A stretch of 64,000 nucleotides of DNA from Haloechinothrix alba (lineage in GTDB: Bacteria; Actinomycetota; Actinomycetes; Mycobacteriales; Pseudonocardiaceae). Numbering within the stretch: position 1 is the stretch's first letter; the number at the start of each line of letters is the position of its first letter. Below, one piece after another: positions 20,231 to 31,262 of this stretch. A program made the position numbers and the translations under genes. The stretch covers positions 124,001 through 188,000 of the forward strand of contig NZ_FZNW01000009.1 of assembly GCF_900188115.1 (NCBI RefSeq), read 5' to 3'. Under the pieces are notes generated by a model. The model searched no databases and had not been told where the DNA came from. It saw only the letters and a list, made by a program, of their open reading frames with translations.

Positions 20231-21469
20231 ATGGCAGAGCAGCACTACCTGGTTGGCCTGGACCTGGCCGGACGTCGCGTGGTCGTGGTGGGCGGCGGTA
20301 CGGTCGCGCAGCGGCGCCTTCCCCGCTTGATCGGTGCCGGCGCCCACGTGGAACTGATCTCACCCCACACGACACCCGCCGTGAGCGCGCTGGCCGACGA
20401 GAGCGAGCTCGTCTGGCACCGCCGCGCCTATACGCGCGGTGACCTCGATGACGCCTGGTACGCGCTGGCGTGCACGGACGATCCCGATGTGAACGCCGCG
20501 GTGTGCGCCGATGCCGAGCGGGCACGGGTGTTCTGTGTTCGCGCCGACGCGGGGGAGGAGGGTAGCGCTGTCACCCCCGCAAGCGGGGTGCACGGTGGCG
20601 TACTTGTCGGGGTGCTCTCCGGCGGTGACCCGCTGCGCTCGGCAGCGGTACGCGACGGTCTGATCGAGGCGCTGCGCGACGGCAGGGTCGCAGACGGGGC
20701 CACACCCGCAGGCGCGGGTGGGTACGGCTCGGTCACGCTGGTCGGAGGCGGACCGGGGGACCCGGAGCTGATCACGGTGGCAGGCCGCAAGCTGCTCGCA
20801 CGAGCGGACGTGGTCGTCGCCGACCGGCTCGCCCCGCGCGAGCTGCTCGACGAGCTGCCCGCGCACGTCGAGGTGGTGGACGCCGCCAAGATCCCCTATG
20901 GCCGGGCGGCGAGCCAGGAGGTGATCAACTCCACGCTGATCGAGCGCGCCAAGGAGGGCAAGTCGGTCGTGCGGCTCAAAGGCGGCGACCCGTACGTGTT
21001 CGGGCGCGGGTTCGAGGAGGCGCTCGCGTGTGCCGAGGCCGGTGTCCCCGTGTCGGTGGTTCCGGGCATCACCAGCGCCTTCTCCGCACCCGCGCTCGGC
21101 GACGTGCCCGTGACCCACCGGGGCGTCGCGCACGAGGTCGTGGTCGTCTCCGGTCACGTACCGCCGGGAGACGAACAGTCGCTCACCGACTGGGACGCGC
21201 TCGCCAAGCTACGCGGCACGATCGTGCTGATGATGGGCGTGGAACGCATCCGGCAGTTCGCCGATACGCTGCGCGGCGGCGGTCGCCCGGGCGATACCCC
21301 GGTCGCGGTGATCCAGGAGGGCAGCACGCGCCGGGAACGGGTGCTGCACAGCACTCTCGAGACCGTCGCCGACGACGTGGCCTCGGAAGGCATACGCCCG
21401 CCTGCCGTGATCGTGATCGGTCCGGTCGCGGGCCTCTACGCGGGGATGCGGAACCCGGCGGCCGAGTAG
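20231..21469 (+). CDS. cysG: Siroheme synthase: precorrin-2 dehydrogenase domain fused to uroporphyrinogen-III C-methyltransferase
   Basis: A 412-residue fusion. Residues about 1-150 form an NAD-binding precorrin-2 dehydrogenase/ferrochelatase-type domain (RRVVVVGGGTVAQRRLPRL). Residues about 165-405 are a SUMT domain with SVTLVGGGPGDPELITVAGR, the SAM-binding VVRLKGGDPYVFGRG and the family phrase PGITSAFSAPALGDVPVTHR. It converts uroporphyrinogen III to precorrin-2 and on towards siroheme, the cofactor of sulfite and nitrite reductases. ATGs at 20219 and 20231 are both possible; neither has a good ribosome-binding site. Its 3' end overlaps the convergent hydrolase gene by 34 bases. Confidence 0.92.
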   Translation: MAEQHYLVGLDLAGRRVVVVGGGTVAQRRLPRLIGAGAHVELISPHTTPAVSALADESELVWHRRAYTRGDLDDAWYALACTDDPDVNAAVCADAERARVFCVRADAGEEGSAVTPASGVHGGVLVGVLSGGDPLRSAAVRDGLIEALRDGRVADGATPAGAGGYGSVTLVGGGPGDPELITVAGRKLLARADVVVADRLAPRELLDELPAHVEVVDAAKIPYGRAASQEVINSTLIERAKEGKSVVRLKGGDPYVFGRGFEEALACAEAGVPVSVVPGITSAFSAPALGDVPVTHRGVAHEVVVVSGHVPPGDEQSLTDWDALAKLRGTIVLMMGVERIRQFADTLRGGGRPGDTPVAVIQEGSTRRERVLHSTLETVADDVASEGIRPPAVIVIGPVAGLYAGMRNPAAE

Positions 21470-22338
21470 CGGTCGGCGAGGAAGTCCCCGATCGCCTCGG
21501 TCAGCCGAGCGGGGTCGAAGCGGAGCTCCACGGGGCTACGCGCGCGGACGAACTCGGCCTCCGGCATGTCGTTCGCGAGCGTGTCCGCGTCGCCGAACGG
21601 GTGGACCGGGTCGTTGGAGTGCCCGATGACCAGTGCCGGGGTGGTGATCTCCTGGCGCAGTGAGCGTGGCGGAGCGATCCGCCCGAACAGGATCCCGTGC
21701 AGCACGGCCGCCATGGGGGCAGGCTCCTGCCGCAGGGTCTCGGCGAGCACGGCCATCCATTGGTTGCGTTGCGGTATCAACCTCGTCAGCGTGGCGACAC
21801 CGCTGATCACCGGTGGAGTGAACCGCGCGGCGAACAGCAGGGGTGGGAAGGCGAGCAAGCCCGCGAACACCGCGTTGTCCAGCACGGGCATCTCCACGAG
21901 CAGGCCGTGCAGGCGGTTCGGGGCGCGCACGGCGACCTCCAGAGCGACGTTCGCGCCGAGGGATGTGCCACCGACAACGGCCTTGTCCGCGCCGAGGTGG
22001 TCGAGCAAGGCGAGTACCTGGCTGGCGCACGCGGTCATCGAGTAGCGCCACGACTCCGACGGGCGGTCGGACTCGCCGTGCCCGAGAAGGTCGAGCGTGA
22101 CGACCCGGAAACCCCGGTCCGCGAGACTGCGTGCGAGCGGCCGGTGCATCCTGCGGGTCATCAGCAGGCCGTGCGTCAGCACGACGAGAGCGTCACCGTC
22201 GCCGTACTCCGTGTAGGCCAGCCGGAAACCGTCATGGTGGAACGAGCCTGCCAGCTCGAAACGAGGCGGCGCCGGAGGCTGCGGGCGGGCGGCGCCCAGC
22301 GACGGCCCCGCGGTGAGTTCGTCCACCGGTAGATTCAT
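21436..22338 (-). CDS. Alpha/beta-fold hydrolase
   Basis: A 300-residue alpha/beta hydrolase. The core shows LVVLTHGLLMTRRMHRPLA with the HG oxyanion motif, LDLLGHGESDRP, and the nucleophile elbow GGTSLGANVAL (G-x-S-x-G). The acid is probably the Asp in VIGHSNDPVHPFGDA, but no clear catalytic His appears in the usual late position (FDPARLTEAIGDFL), so the triad should be checked by model. No signal peptide is seen. The substrate is unknown. It is convergent with, and overlaps, the siroheme synthase gene. Confidence 0.83.
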   Translation of the reverse strand: MNLPVDELTAGPSLGAARPQPPAPPRFELAGSFHHDGFRLAYTEYGDGDALVVLTHGLLMTRRMHRPLARSLADRGFRVVTLDLLGHGESDRPSESWRYSMTACASQVLALLDHLGADKAVVGGTSLGANVALEVAVRAPNRLHGLLVEMPVLDNAVFAGLLAFPPLLFAARFTPPVISGVATLTRLIPQRNQWMAVLAETLRQEPAPMAAVLHGILFGRIAPPRSLRQEITTPALVIGHSNDPVHPFGDADTLANDMPEAEFVRARSPVELRFDPARLTEAIGDFLADRYSAAGFRIPA

Positions 22339-22671
22339 GATCGCGGCTCCACTCGGCTAACGGGACGGGTCCGGCACGGGGCCGGCCTGCAGGAACCGCC
22401 GGGTCACTCCCGCGGCGGGGCCGTGCGCGAGCCCGCGCTCGAACACGATGGTGGTAGCGGTACTACCGCATGGTACGGGCTTTCCGCGCCCCTCATTCAC
22501 GTGTCGGGCCGGTGCTCCACGCACGTGTCGCCGAGCGTCGCCCGTCACCTCCAGCCGGCGCCCGCGAACTCCCTTCGGCAGGCCCCGTACACCGACCTGC
22601 GCATGGCCCTCCGGGGCATACACGTGTTGACGATTGGTCAGGGCGGTGCCCGATGCGCGAGGATGGTCCGC
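22339..22671. other. Divergent intergenic region with a 13-base palindrome
   Basis: This 333-base gap separates the hydrolase and crotonase genes. The only structured element I see is GCGGTA-C-TACCGC (22457-22469), which could be an operator for either gene. Open frames through it have no start or codon support. Confidence 0.35.
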
Positions 22672-23505
22672 ATGATCGACAATCTGGACGAGCTCGCGTC
22701 TCTGCGGGTGGAGCGTACGGGGCATGTGGCCGAGGTCACCCTGCTGGGGCCCGGTAAGGGCAACGCGATGGGGCCGGACTTCTGGAACGAGCTACCGCGG
22801 GTCTTCCGCGCCGCCGACGCCGACCCCGAGGTCAGGGCGATCGTACTGACCGGAGGCGGCGAGCACTTCTCCTATGGACTCGACCTGCAGGCGATGCTGC
22901 CGCAATGGTCCGAGTACCTCGGTGGGGATGCGCTGGCCGCGCCCCGTACGGCCTTCCTGGACGAGATCAGGCGGCTGCAGGATGCGGTCAACTCGATCGC
23001 ACGGACCCGCAAGCCGGTCGTCGCCGCGGTGGCCGGCTGGTGCATCGGGGGAGGCATCGACGTGATCACCGCGGCCGACATCCGTCTGGCCAGTGCCGAC
23101 GCGAAGTTCAGCGTGCGCGAGGTGAAGATGGCCATCGTGGCAGACCTGGGCACCCTGCAACGATTGGGCACGATCGTGGGAGAGGGGCACGCGCGCGAGC
23201 TCGCCTTCACCGGCCGCGACATCGATGCCGCGCGGGCCGAGCGGATCGGGCTTGTCAACGATGTCTATCCGGACCCCGAGTCGATGCAGGCCGCGGCACG
23301 GGAGCTGGCCGCCGAGATCGCTGCCAACCCGCCCCTGGCCGTGCAGGGAGCCAAGGAGGTGCTCGGGGTCAACACGCAGGATCAGGTCGAGGCGGGCCAG
23401 CGCTACGTGTCGACGTGGAATGCGGCGTTCCTGCCGAGCAAGGATCTCAGCGAGGCCGTGCAGGCGTTCATGGAGCGGCGCGAACCCGAGTTCACCGGCG
23501 AGTGA
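22672..23505 (+). CDS. Enoyl-CoA hydratase/isomerase family protein (crotonase)
   Basis: A 277-residue crotonase-fold protein. Oxyanion-hole segments are GGGEHFSYGLDLQAML and AVAGWCIGGGIDVITAADI; the second is the family signature. The catalytic Glu of enoyl-CoA hydratases is not plainly placed. The segment around FSVREVKMAIVADLGTLQRL has Asp at the position used by dienoyl-CoA isomerases (VADLG), so a delta(3,5)-delta(2,4)-dienoyl-CoA isomerase is quite possible. It would act in beta-oxidation of unsaturated acids. The ATG at 22672 has GAGG about 9 bases upstream; the ATG at 22663 is an alternative. Confidence 0.87.
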   Translation: MIDNLDELASLRVERTGHVAEVTLLGPGKGNAMGPDFWNELPRVFRAADADPEVRAIVLTGGGEHFSYGLDLQAMLPQWSEYLGGDALAAPRTAFLDEIRRLQDAVNSIARTRKPVVAAVAGWCIGGGIDVITAADIRLASADAKFSVREVKMAIVADLGTLQRLGTIVGEGHARELAFTGRDIDAARAERIGLVNDVYPDPESMQAAARELAAEIAANPPLAVQGAKEVLGVNTQDQVEAGQRYVSTWNAAFLPSKDLSEAVQAFMERREPEFTGE

Positions 23506-23655
23506 TGAGTACAACGGGGCAGAGGCGCATTGTGGGAGGTCAGAGATGATGGGGGATGAGCAGCCGCCCGGTGCGAGGGGGCAGGCACGAGTAAGCGGGC
23601 GAAGTCACACCGGTGGCTATTCTCCCGCGTCGGCGGGCGATCGTATTGTGATCAG

Positions 23656-24273
23656 GTGAGCACGCCTTTCAGTTCGGGTCGGCAGGAGTTGACCCTGGTC
23701 CGGCAGATGTTCACCGTCCCCAATGCGTTGTCGGTCGTGCGCCTGGCGTTGGTGCCGGTGTTCCTGTGGTTGCTGCTCGGCCCACGCTACGACGAGCTCG
23801 CGATCGTGGTCCTGGTCTTCGCGGGGTTCAGCGACTGGCTGGACGGCAAGCTCGCCCGATGGCTCAACCAGATGAGCAAGCTCGGCGAGATTCTCGACCC
23901 GGCCGCCGACCGTCTCTACATCCTGATGACGCTGTTCGCCTTCCTGTATCGGGACATCCTTCCCTGGTGGGTCATCGTGGTCCTGGTCAGCCGTGAGGTC
24001 TTGCTCGCGGGCTCGTTGCTGATCATCCGGAGCCGTGGGTTCCGGCTGCCGGAGGTGAGCTACATTGGCAAAGGCGCGACCTTCGTGCTGATGTACGCCT
24101 TCCCGCTACTCTTGCTCATCCAGGGGGAATCGGCGATCGTCGAGCTCGCCCGCCCGGTAGCTTATGCGCTCATGATCTGGGGCGGAGTGCTGTACGTCTG
24201 GTCCGGTGTGTTGTACGTGCTCCAGACATTCCGCGCGGTGCAGGGGAGTCGCCGTGCGGCGCGATCGGCGTAG
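23656..24273 (+). CDS. CDP-alcohol phosphatidyltransferase family protein (PgsA2-like)
   Basis: A 205-residue membrane enzyme with about five or six helices. It has the full catalytic motif D-x2-D-G-x2-A-R-x8-G-x3-D-x3-D in the stretch SDWLDGKLARW...GEILDPAADR. It exchanges CMP from a CDP-diacylglycerol for an alcohol such as glycerol-3-phosphate or another polyol, making phospholipid. Position matches the mycobacterial gene Rv1822 (pgsA2) beside gcvH-garA, so the same subgroup is likely. The GTG at 23656 is chosen by homology. The alcohol substrate is not certain. Confidence 0.88.
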   Translation: MSTPFSSGRQELTLVRQMFTVPNALSVVRLALVPVFLWLLLGPRYDELAIVVLVFAGFSDWLDGKLARWLNQMSKLGEILDPAADRLYILMTLFAFLYRDILPWWVIVVLVSREVLLAGSLLIIRSRGFRLPEVSYIGKGATFVLMYAFPLLLLIQGESAIVELARPVAYALMIWGGVLYVWSGVLYVLQTFRAVQGSRRAARSA

Positions 24274-24330
24274 GTGGGAAACTAGCGCCGCTGCACAGGC
24301 CGAACGAACGAGGAGAAAGGGGAACGTGAC

Positions 24331-24714
24331 GTGTCCGTTCCTGAGGAACTGCACTACACCGAAGAGCACGAGTGGGTCGACGCGCGGGATACAGGCAACG
24401 TGCGCATCGGGATCACCGAGTACGCCCAGGACCAGCTCGGTGACGTCGTCTTCGTGGACCTGCCCGAGGTCGGCAAGGAACTGAGCGTGGGCGAGGTCTT
24501 CGGTGAGGTCGAGTCGACCAAGAGCGTCTCGGAACTGTTCGCGCCTATGGCAGGTCAGGTCGCCGCGATCAATGAAGCGGTCTCGGAGTCACCCGATCTG
24601 ATCAATGACGACCCCTACGGCTCGGGCTGGCTCATCGAGATCACCCCTGCGGACGCCTCGAGCACGGCGGGCCTGCTCAACGCCGAGGCGTACACGAGGT
24701 TGATCTCCGATTAA
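24331..24714 (+). CDS. gcvH: Glycine cleavage system H protein
   Basis: A 127-residue lipoyl carrier. The lipoylated lysine is K64 in GEVESTKSVSEL, and the family phrases YTEEHEWV and LINDDPYGSGWL are present. It shuttles the aminomethyl group between the P, T and L proteins of glycine cleavage. The GTG follows AGGAGAAAGGGG. It lies between the phosphatidyltransferase and garA, as in mycobacteria, while gcvP is 3.6 kb downstream under a riboswitch. Confidence 0.97.
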   Translation: MSVPEELHYTEEHEWVDARDTGNVRIGITEYAQDQLGDVVFVDLPEVGKELSVGEVFGEVESTKSVSELFAPMAGQVAAINEAVSESPDLINDDPYGSGWLIEITPADASSTAGLLNAEAYTRLISD

Positions 24715-24984
24715 CTCTCGTCGCGCCGCCGCGTGCGGTGCCGGCCCGGACCCAGGAGATCCGGGAGTCTCGGTCACGAGGCCGGTACCGACACGGTACG
24801 TTGGCAGGAACACAATCATCCAGGCAGCGGTTCAGTGGGAGGGCTGATCACCATCCAGCGAACACGAGCAGCCGGCACGATGCCCGGGAGCTGGTGGAGC
24901 AGGGCGAACAGCCGGTTGACGGCCCCTCGCGGTGACGCGTAGCCCGATAGTCGATCAAGCCCACAGCGCGTAAGGAGACCTCAG
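24715..24984 (+). other. Gap between gcvH and garA
   Basis: The 270 bases hold no gene I can support. The last part ends with GTAAGGAGACCTCAGG before the garA start. No hairpin or clear promoter was found. Confidence 0.35.
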
Positions 24985-25455
24985 GTGAGCACGAACGACG
25001 AGCCCGGCGTTCCCCCGGAGCAGTCTCCGGAGAGGACCTCGGTCTTCCGGGCTGACTTTCTTTCCGAAGCCGAGGGGCAGGAACAACCCGCCCAGGACGA
25101 GGCGTCTGCCGCGGGAGTGGAGGCTCTGCCGGCGGGCTCGGCCCTGCTGGTCGTCAAGCGCGGCCCGAACGCGGGCTCCCGCTTCCTGCTCGACAGGGAC
25201 ACCACGAGCGCGGGACGCCATCCGGACAGCGACATCTTCCTCGACGACGTGACCGTGTCGCGGCGGCACGCGGAGTTCCGCCGCGAGGGCGGCGAGTTCG
25301 TGGTGATCGACGTGGGAAGCCTCAACGGCACCTACGTCAACCGGGAGCCGGTCGACCAGGCGGTGCTCGCAGGCGGCGACGAGGTTCAGATCGGCAAGTT
25401 CCGGTTGGTGTTCCTGACCGCTGCGGCAGCGGAGGGAAGCCAGGGGACCCCGTGA
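24985..25455 (+). CDS. garA: FHA-domain regulator GarA/OdhI homologue
   Basis: A 156-residue cytoplasmic protein. Residues about 55-140 are a forkhead-associated domain with GRHPDSDIFLDDVTVSRRHA and the loop VGSLNGTYVN that binds phosphothreonine. The N-terminal regulatory tail contains ERTSVFRADFLSE (residues 16-28). In mycobacteria the equivalent ETTSVFRADF has two threonines phosphorylated by PknG and PknB; here the first is Arg17 and only Thr18 remains. Unphosphorylated GarA inhibits 2-oxoglutarate dehydrogenase and glutamate dehydrogenase and stimulates glutamate synthase, so gltBD and the dehydrogenase in this window are likely targets. Neighbours match Rv1826-Rv1829. Confidence 0.95.
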   Translation: MSTNDEPGVPPEQSPERTSVFRADFLSEAEGQEQPAQDEASAAGVEALPAGSALLVVKRGPNAGSRFLLDRDTTSAGRHPDSDIFLDDVTVSRRHAEFRREGGEFVVIDVGSLNGTYVNREPVDQAVLAGGDEVQIGKFRLVFLTAAAAEGSQGTP

Positions 25456-25592
25456 CCTCGGCGTCTCCTGCCTGCGCATGAGCACAGCCGTGCTCGCGCT
25501 GTGGCGTGGTCGGTGACGGGGGCGAGAAGCGCTCTCCGGACGTGACACACTCGTGCATCCGTGATCGGTTCGAGCAGTGGGAGGAGGGAGCA

Positions 25593-26345
25593 GTGACGGC
25601 TGCCGAGGGCCAGTCCCGGGACGGGCCCAGAGACGGTCTGAGTATCGGTTCCGTACTGGCGCAGCTGCGCCCCGAGTTCCCCGACGTCACGATCTCGAAG
25701 ATCCGGTTCCTCGAATCCGAAGGGCTCGTGCAGCCGGCTCGGACGTCCTCCGGGTACCGGCAGTTCACGGGCGCCGACGTGGAGCGCCTGCGCTTCGTGC
25801 TCTCCGCCCAGCGCGATCACTACCTGCCGTTGAAGGTCATCAGGGAACAGCTCGACGCCGTCGACAGGGGGCTGGAGCCGTCGACTCCGATGCCGCGGCT
25901 GCCCCGCCAGCTGGCGTCGCTGGACGGTGACTCCTACGCAGCCCCGACCGCCGGGGACTTCGCGGCGTCTCGGGAGATCCGGCTGACCAAGGAGGAGCTG
26001 CTCAGCGAGGCAGGGATCGACGACGCGATGCTGGCGGAGCTGGAACGGTACGGGTTGATCACGCCGGGCGCGGCAGGTTTCTACGATGCCGATGCGGTGC
26101 ATGTGGCCAGGACGGTCAAGTCGATGACCACCTACGGCATCGAGCCGAGACACTTGCGTGCCTTCCGGGCGTCGGCCGATCGCGAGGTGGGGCTGCTGGA
26201 GCAGATCGTGACGCCGGTGTCACGTCAGCGGGACGCCGACTCGCGGGCGAGGGCGGACGAGGTGGTCCGCGAGCTCGCCGCGCTGTCTGTCACGTTGCAC
26301 ACGCTGTTGGTCAAGTCCGGGATCCGGAGCGTAACGGGCACCTAG
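25593..26345 (+). CDS. ftsR: MerR family regulator FtsR (Rv1828-like)
   Basis: A 250-residue regulator. The N-terminal winged helix-turn-helix is SIGSVLAQLRPEFPDVTISK followed by IRFLESEGLVQPARTSSGYRQF, shown here in two parts. A long C-terminal helical region follows. In corynebacteria this protein activates ftsZ and cell division genes. The GTG at 25593 follows GGAGGGAG. It lies between garA and the DUF151 gene as in mycobacteria. The MerR-type operator at 27173-27191 is a plausible target. Confidence 0.9.
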   Translation: MTAAEGQSRDGPRDGLSIGSVLAQLRPEFPDVTISKIRFLESEGLVQPARTSSGYRQFTGADVERLRFVLSAQRDHYLPLKVIREQLDAVDRGLEPSTPMPRLPRQLASLDGDSYAAPTAGDFAASREIRLTKEELLSEAGIDDAMLAELERYGLITPGAAGFYDADAVHVARTVKSMTTYGIEPRHLRAFRASADREVGLLEQIVTPVSRQRDADSRARADEVVRELAALSVTLHTLLVKSGIRSVTGT

Positions 26346-26594
26346 CTGGACGGGGACGGGTCGTGTCGTGCGGACGTCCCGCCGGGGGCGGTGGCGGTCG
26401 CGCCGTCGCCGGGCGTGCGGTTCTGCATCGAACGGGACACGGACGGCCCCGTACGGCGTGGAACCCTTCAAGTGAGAGAAAATGGAGCTTACGCTGTGCC
26501 TAGTGACGGTATGGCGAGTAGCGTCGATGGCAGCGATATGGGAAGTGCCGGGTAGAAGCGTCAGCCGGCGCACTGTACAGGGAGGCGAGGCCCG

Positions 26595-27068
26595 ATGAGC
26601 GAGATGCACGTCGTGGGTGTTCGGGTCGAACTGCCCAATAACCAACCGATCTTGTTGCTGCGGGAGAGCGAGGGCGAGCGCTACCTGCCGATCTGGATCG
26701 GATCAGTGGAAGCCACGGCGATCGCGCTCGAGCAGCAGGGAGTGCGTCCCGCACGGCCGCTGACGCACGATCTTCTCAAGGAAGTCATCGGCGCTCTCGG
26801 CAAGGAACTGGAGCAGGTCGTGATCACCGACCTGAAGGAAGGCACGTTCTTCGCCGAACTGGTGTTCCACGGTGATGTCCGGGTCTCGGCACGGCCGAGC
26901 GACTCGGTCGCGCTCGCGCTCCGCGCAGGCGCACCCATTCACGCCGCGGAGACGGTGCTCGATGAGGCGGGCCTGCTCATCCCGGACGAGCAGGAGGACG
27001 AGGTCGAGAAGTTCCGGGAGTTCCTCGACTCGGTCTCCCCGGAGGACTTCCGCGGGGCGGACACCTGA
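26595..27068 (+). CDS. Bifunctional nuclease family protein (DUF151)
   Basis: A 157-residue cytoplasmic protein of the DUF151/BFN family, MSEMHVVGVRVELPNNQPIL onwards, with LPIWIGSVEATAIALEQQ and VSARPSDSVALALRAGAPI. Family members in plants have reported RNase and DNase activity; the bacterial role is unproven. The ATG has GGAGGCGAGG upstream. It sits between the two MerR genes, as Rv1829 does in mycobacteria, and ends 104 bases before the operator of the second MerR gene. Confidence 0.9.
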   Translation: MSEMHVVGVRVELPNNQPILLLRESEGERYLPIWIGSVEATAIALEQQGVRPARPLTHDLLKEVIGALGKELEQVVITDLKEGTFFAELVFHGDVRVSARPSDSVALALRAGAPIHAAETVLDEAGLLIPDEQEDEVEKFREFLDSVSPEDFRGADT

Positions 27069-27172
27069 GGCACGTTCCGGATGCCCCTCCCGGCCTGCCG
27101 GGAGGTATCGAGCGTCACACCTCGCCGCTTCCCGGTGAGTTCCCTGGCCGCCGCCGGTACTCACACGTCAAG

Positions 27173-27191
27173 CCTCAACGTGAACTTGAGG
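27173..27191. promoter_or_regulatory. MerR-type operator CCTCAA-N7-TTGAGG
   Basis: A perfect 6-bp inverted repeat with a 7-base centre, followed by TTAACC. The half-site TTGAGG is the classical MerR-family site (compare the SoxR and mercury-type boxes). It lies 16 bases upstream of the -35 box at 27208, before the second MerR gene. FtsR or the Rv1830-like MerR itself may bind here. The position upstream of -35 is unlike classical MerR sites, which lie between -35 and -10. Confidence 0.65.
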
Positions 27192-27207
27192 TTAACCGCG
27201 CGTCGCG

Positions 27208-27236
27208 TTGACCCGCTCCCTCGGCACGCTTAGTGT
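27208..27236 (+). promoter_or_regulatory. Promoter of the second MerR gene
   Basis: TTGACC (27208-27213) and TAGTGT (27231-27236) are separated by 17 bases, a good sigma-A-type promoter. It would give a leader of about 165 bases before the GTG at 27409, containing the three repeats described next. Confidence 0.65.
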
Positions 27237-27250
27237 CTTAGTAGACGAAT

Positions 27251-27335
27251 CGCGTCGATGTGATTCAGTCGATGATCAGGTGACGCGTGGGTGTGATTCG
27301 CCCTCCCGCATGGCGGATCGCGTGGGTGTGATTCG
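27251..27335 (+). repeat. Three 17-base direct repeats in the leader of the second MerR gene
   Basis: CGCGTGGGTGTGATTCG occurs exactly at 27284-27300 and 27319-27335, and with three changes at 27251-27267. Start-to-start distances are 33 and 35 bases, close to three helical turns. They lie downstream of the predicted transcription start. Likely a multi-site binding region for a regulator; the number and spacing argue against chance. Confidence 0.75.
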
Positions 27336-27408
27336 GCGCCGCTCGCCTCTACCTCGGGGTGGCGGTCATGTTCGTCGGCTGCTCAGGGCCGGGCGAGGGG
27401 AGGTATGC

Positions 27409-27975
27409 GTGGTCGAGGAGAAGCCCGTCTACGTGGCGCAGAGCCAGCAGGGCGAGCTGTTCCCGGACTCGTCGCTGCCGGACGAGCTTGTCGGCTACCG
27501 GGGCGCCGCGGCCTGCCAGATCGCTGGCATCACCTACCGCCAGCTCGACTACTGGGCGCGCACCAAGCTCGTCGGGCCGAGTATCCGCACCGCACACGGC
27601 TCGGGATCGCAGCGGCTCTACTCGTTCAAGGACATCCTCGTCCTGAAAGTGATCAAAAGGTTGCTGGACACCGGTGTATCGCTGCAGAACATCCGGGTCG
27701 CCGTCGAGCATCTCCGCGAGCGCGGTGTGCGCGATCTCGCACGCGTGACGTTGTTCTCGGACGGTACGACGGTCTATGAGTGCACATCTCCCGAGGAGAT
27801 CGTGGACCTGCTTCAAGGGGGTCAAGGCGTCTTCGGTATCGCCGTGAGCGGGGCAATGCAGGAGATTTCCGGAACGATCCACGAGTTCCCCGCGGAACGT
27901 GCCGACAGTGGCGAGGTGGAGACGGTGGTACCGGACGAGCTGTCCCAGCGACGCGACGCGCGCCGCACCGGTTGA
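27409..27975 (+). CDS. MerR family regulator (Rv1830-like)
   Basis: A 188-residue regulator with a MerR helix-turn-helix at about residues 30-95 (YRGAAACQIAGITYRQLDYW, then LYSFKDILVLKVIKRLLDTG). The C-terminal part, TTVYECTSPEEIVDLLQGGQ, is typical of the mycobacterial Rv1830 group. The GTG at 27409 follows GGGGAGG. It has its own promoter, an upstream MerR-type operator and three leader repeats, so it is elaborately controlled. Next downstream is the glycine riboswitch and gcvP, matching mycobacterial order. Its targets are unknown. Confidence 0.9.
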   Translation: MVEEKPVYVAQSQQGELFPDSSLPDELVGYRGAAACQIAGITYRQLDYWARTKLVGPSIRTAHGSGSQRLYSFKDILVLKVIKRLLDTGVSLQNIRVAVEHLRERGVRDLARVTLFSDGTTVYECTSPEEIVDLLQGGQGVFGIAVSGAMQEISGTIHEFPAERADSGEVETVVPDELSQRRDARRTG

Positions 27976-28019
27976 TGCAGCTCGCGCGTTTCAGACACGA
28001 TAGAGTGTAGGTGCAGACG

Positions 28020-28245
28020 CTTGTAGCCTCGCGGGAGAGTCCGGTCGGTGAGACGCCGACCGGCGCCGAAGGAGCAACTCCTCCCCGGAACCTCTCAGGC
28101 ACCAAGGACCGCGAGTGCGAGTTGCCTCTGGAAAGAGGGTCGTGCGGGCCTGCCCCGCGACGACCCCGCCGAAGGTGCAAGCTCGGCCGGGAGCCGGGTG
28201 AACCTCTCAGGCGCCCGTAGTACGGGCATAGACAGTGGGGAGGGC
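28020..28245 (+). ncRNA. Tandem glycine riboswitch of gcvP
   Basis: Two aptamers lie head to tail. The first (about 28030-28113) has GCGGGAGAG, GCCGAAGGAGCAA and CCTCTCAGGCACC. The second (about 28123-28243) has CTCTGGAAAGAGGG, GCCGAAGGTGCAA, CCTCTCAGGCGCC and closes with GACAGTGGGGAG. These are the conserved glycine-riboswitch blocks, twice over, with the usual short linker. A -10-like TAGAGT at 28001 may start the transcript. It lies directly before gcvP and should turn on glycine cleavage when glycine is abundant. Confidence 0.95.
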
Positions 28246-28294
28246 CGCAGCAAGGTAGTGACCCGCGCCGCGAACCCGACCCCGGAGGCACCAG

Positions 28295-31207
<2,913 letters not shown>

Positions 31208-31213
31208 TCCGTT

Positions 31214-31262
31214 GCCGGCCCCGCGCATGCGGGTCGTGCCACCCGTCACGCGCGGGGCCGGC
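31214..31262. terminator. Bidirectional terminator between gcvP and the MFS gene
   Basis: GCCGGCCCCGCGC (31214-31226) pairs perfectly with GCGCGGGGCCGGC (31250-31262). The loop contains a further GGGT/ACCC pairing. It follows the gcvP stop by 7 bases and includes the stop codon of the convergent MFS gene. Confidence 0.75.

Noticed and set aside
27251-27335. Short CRISPR-like array
   Set aside because: Only three 17-base copies with 16-18-base gaps, one of them degenerate, and no cas genes. Better explained as regulatory repeats.
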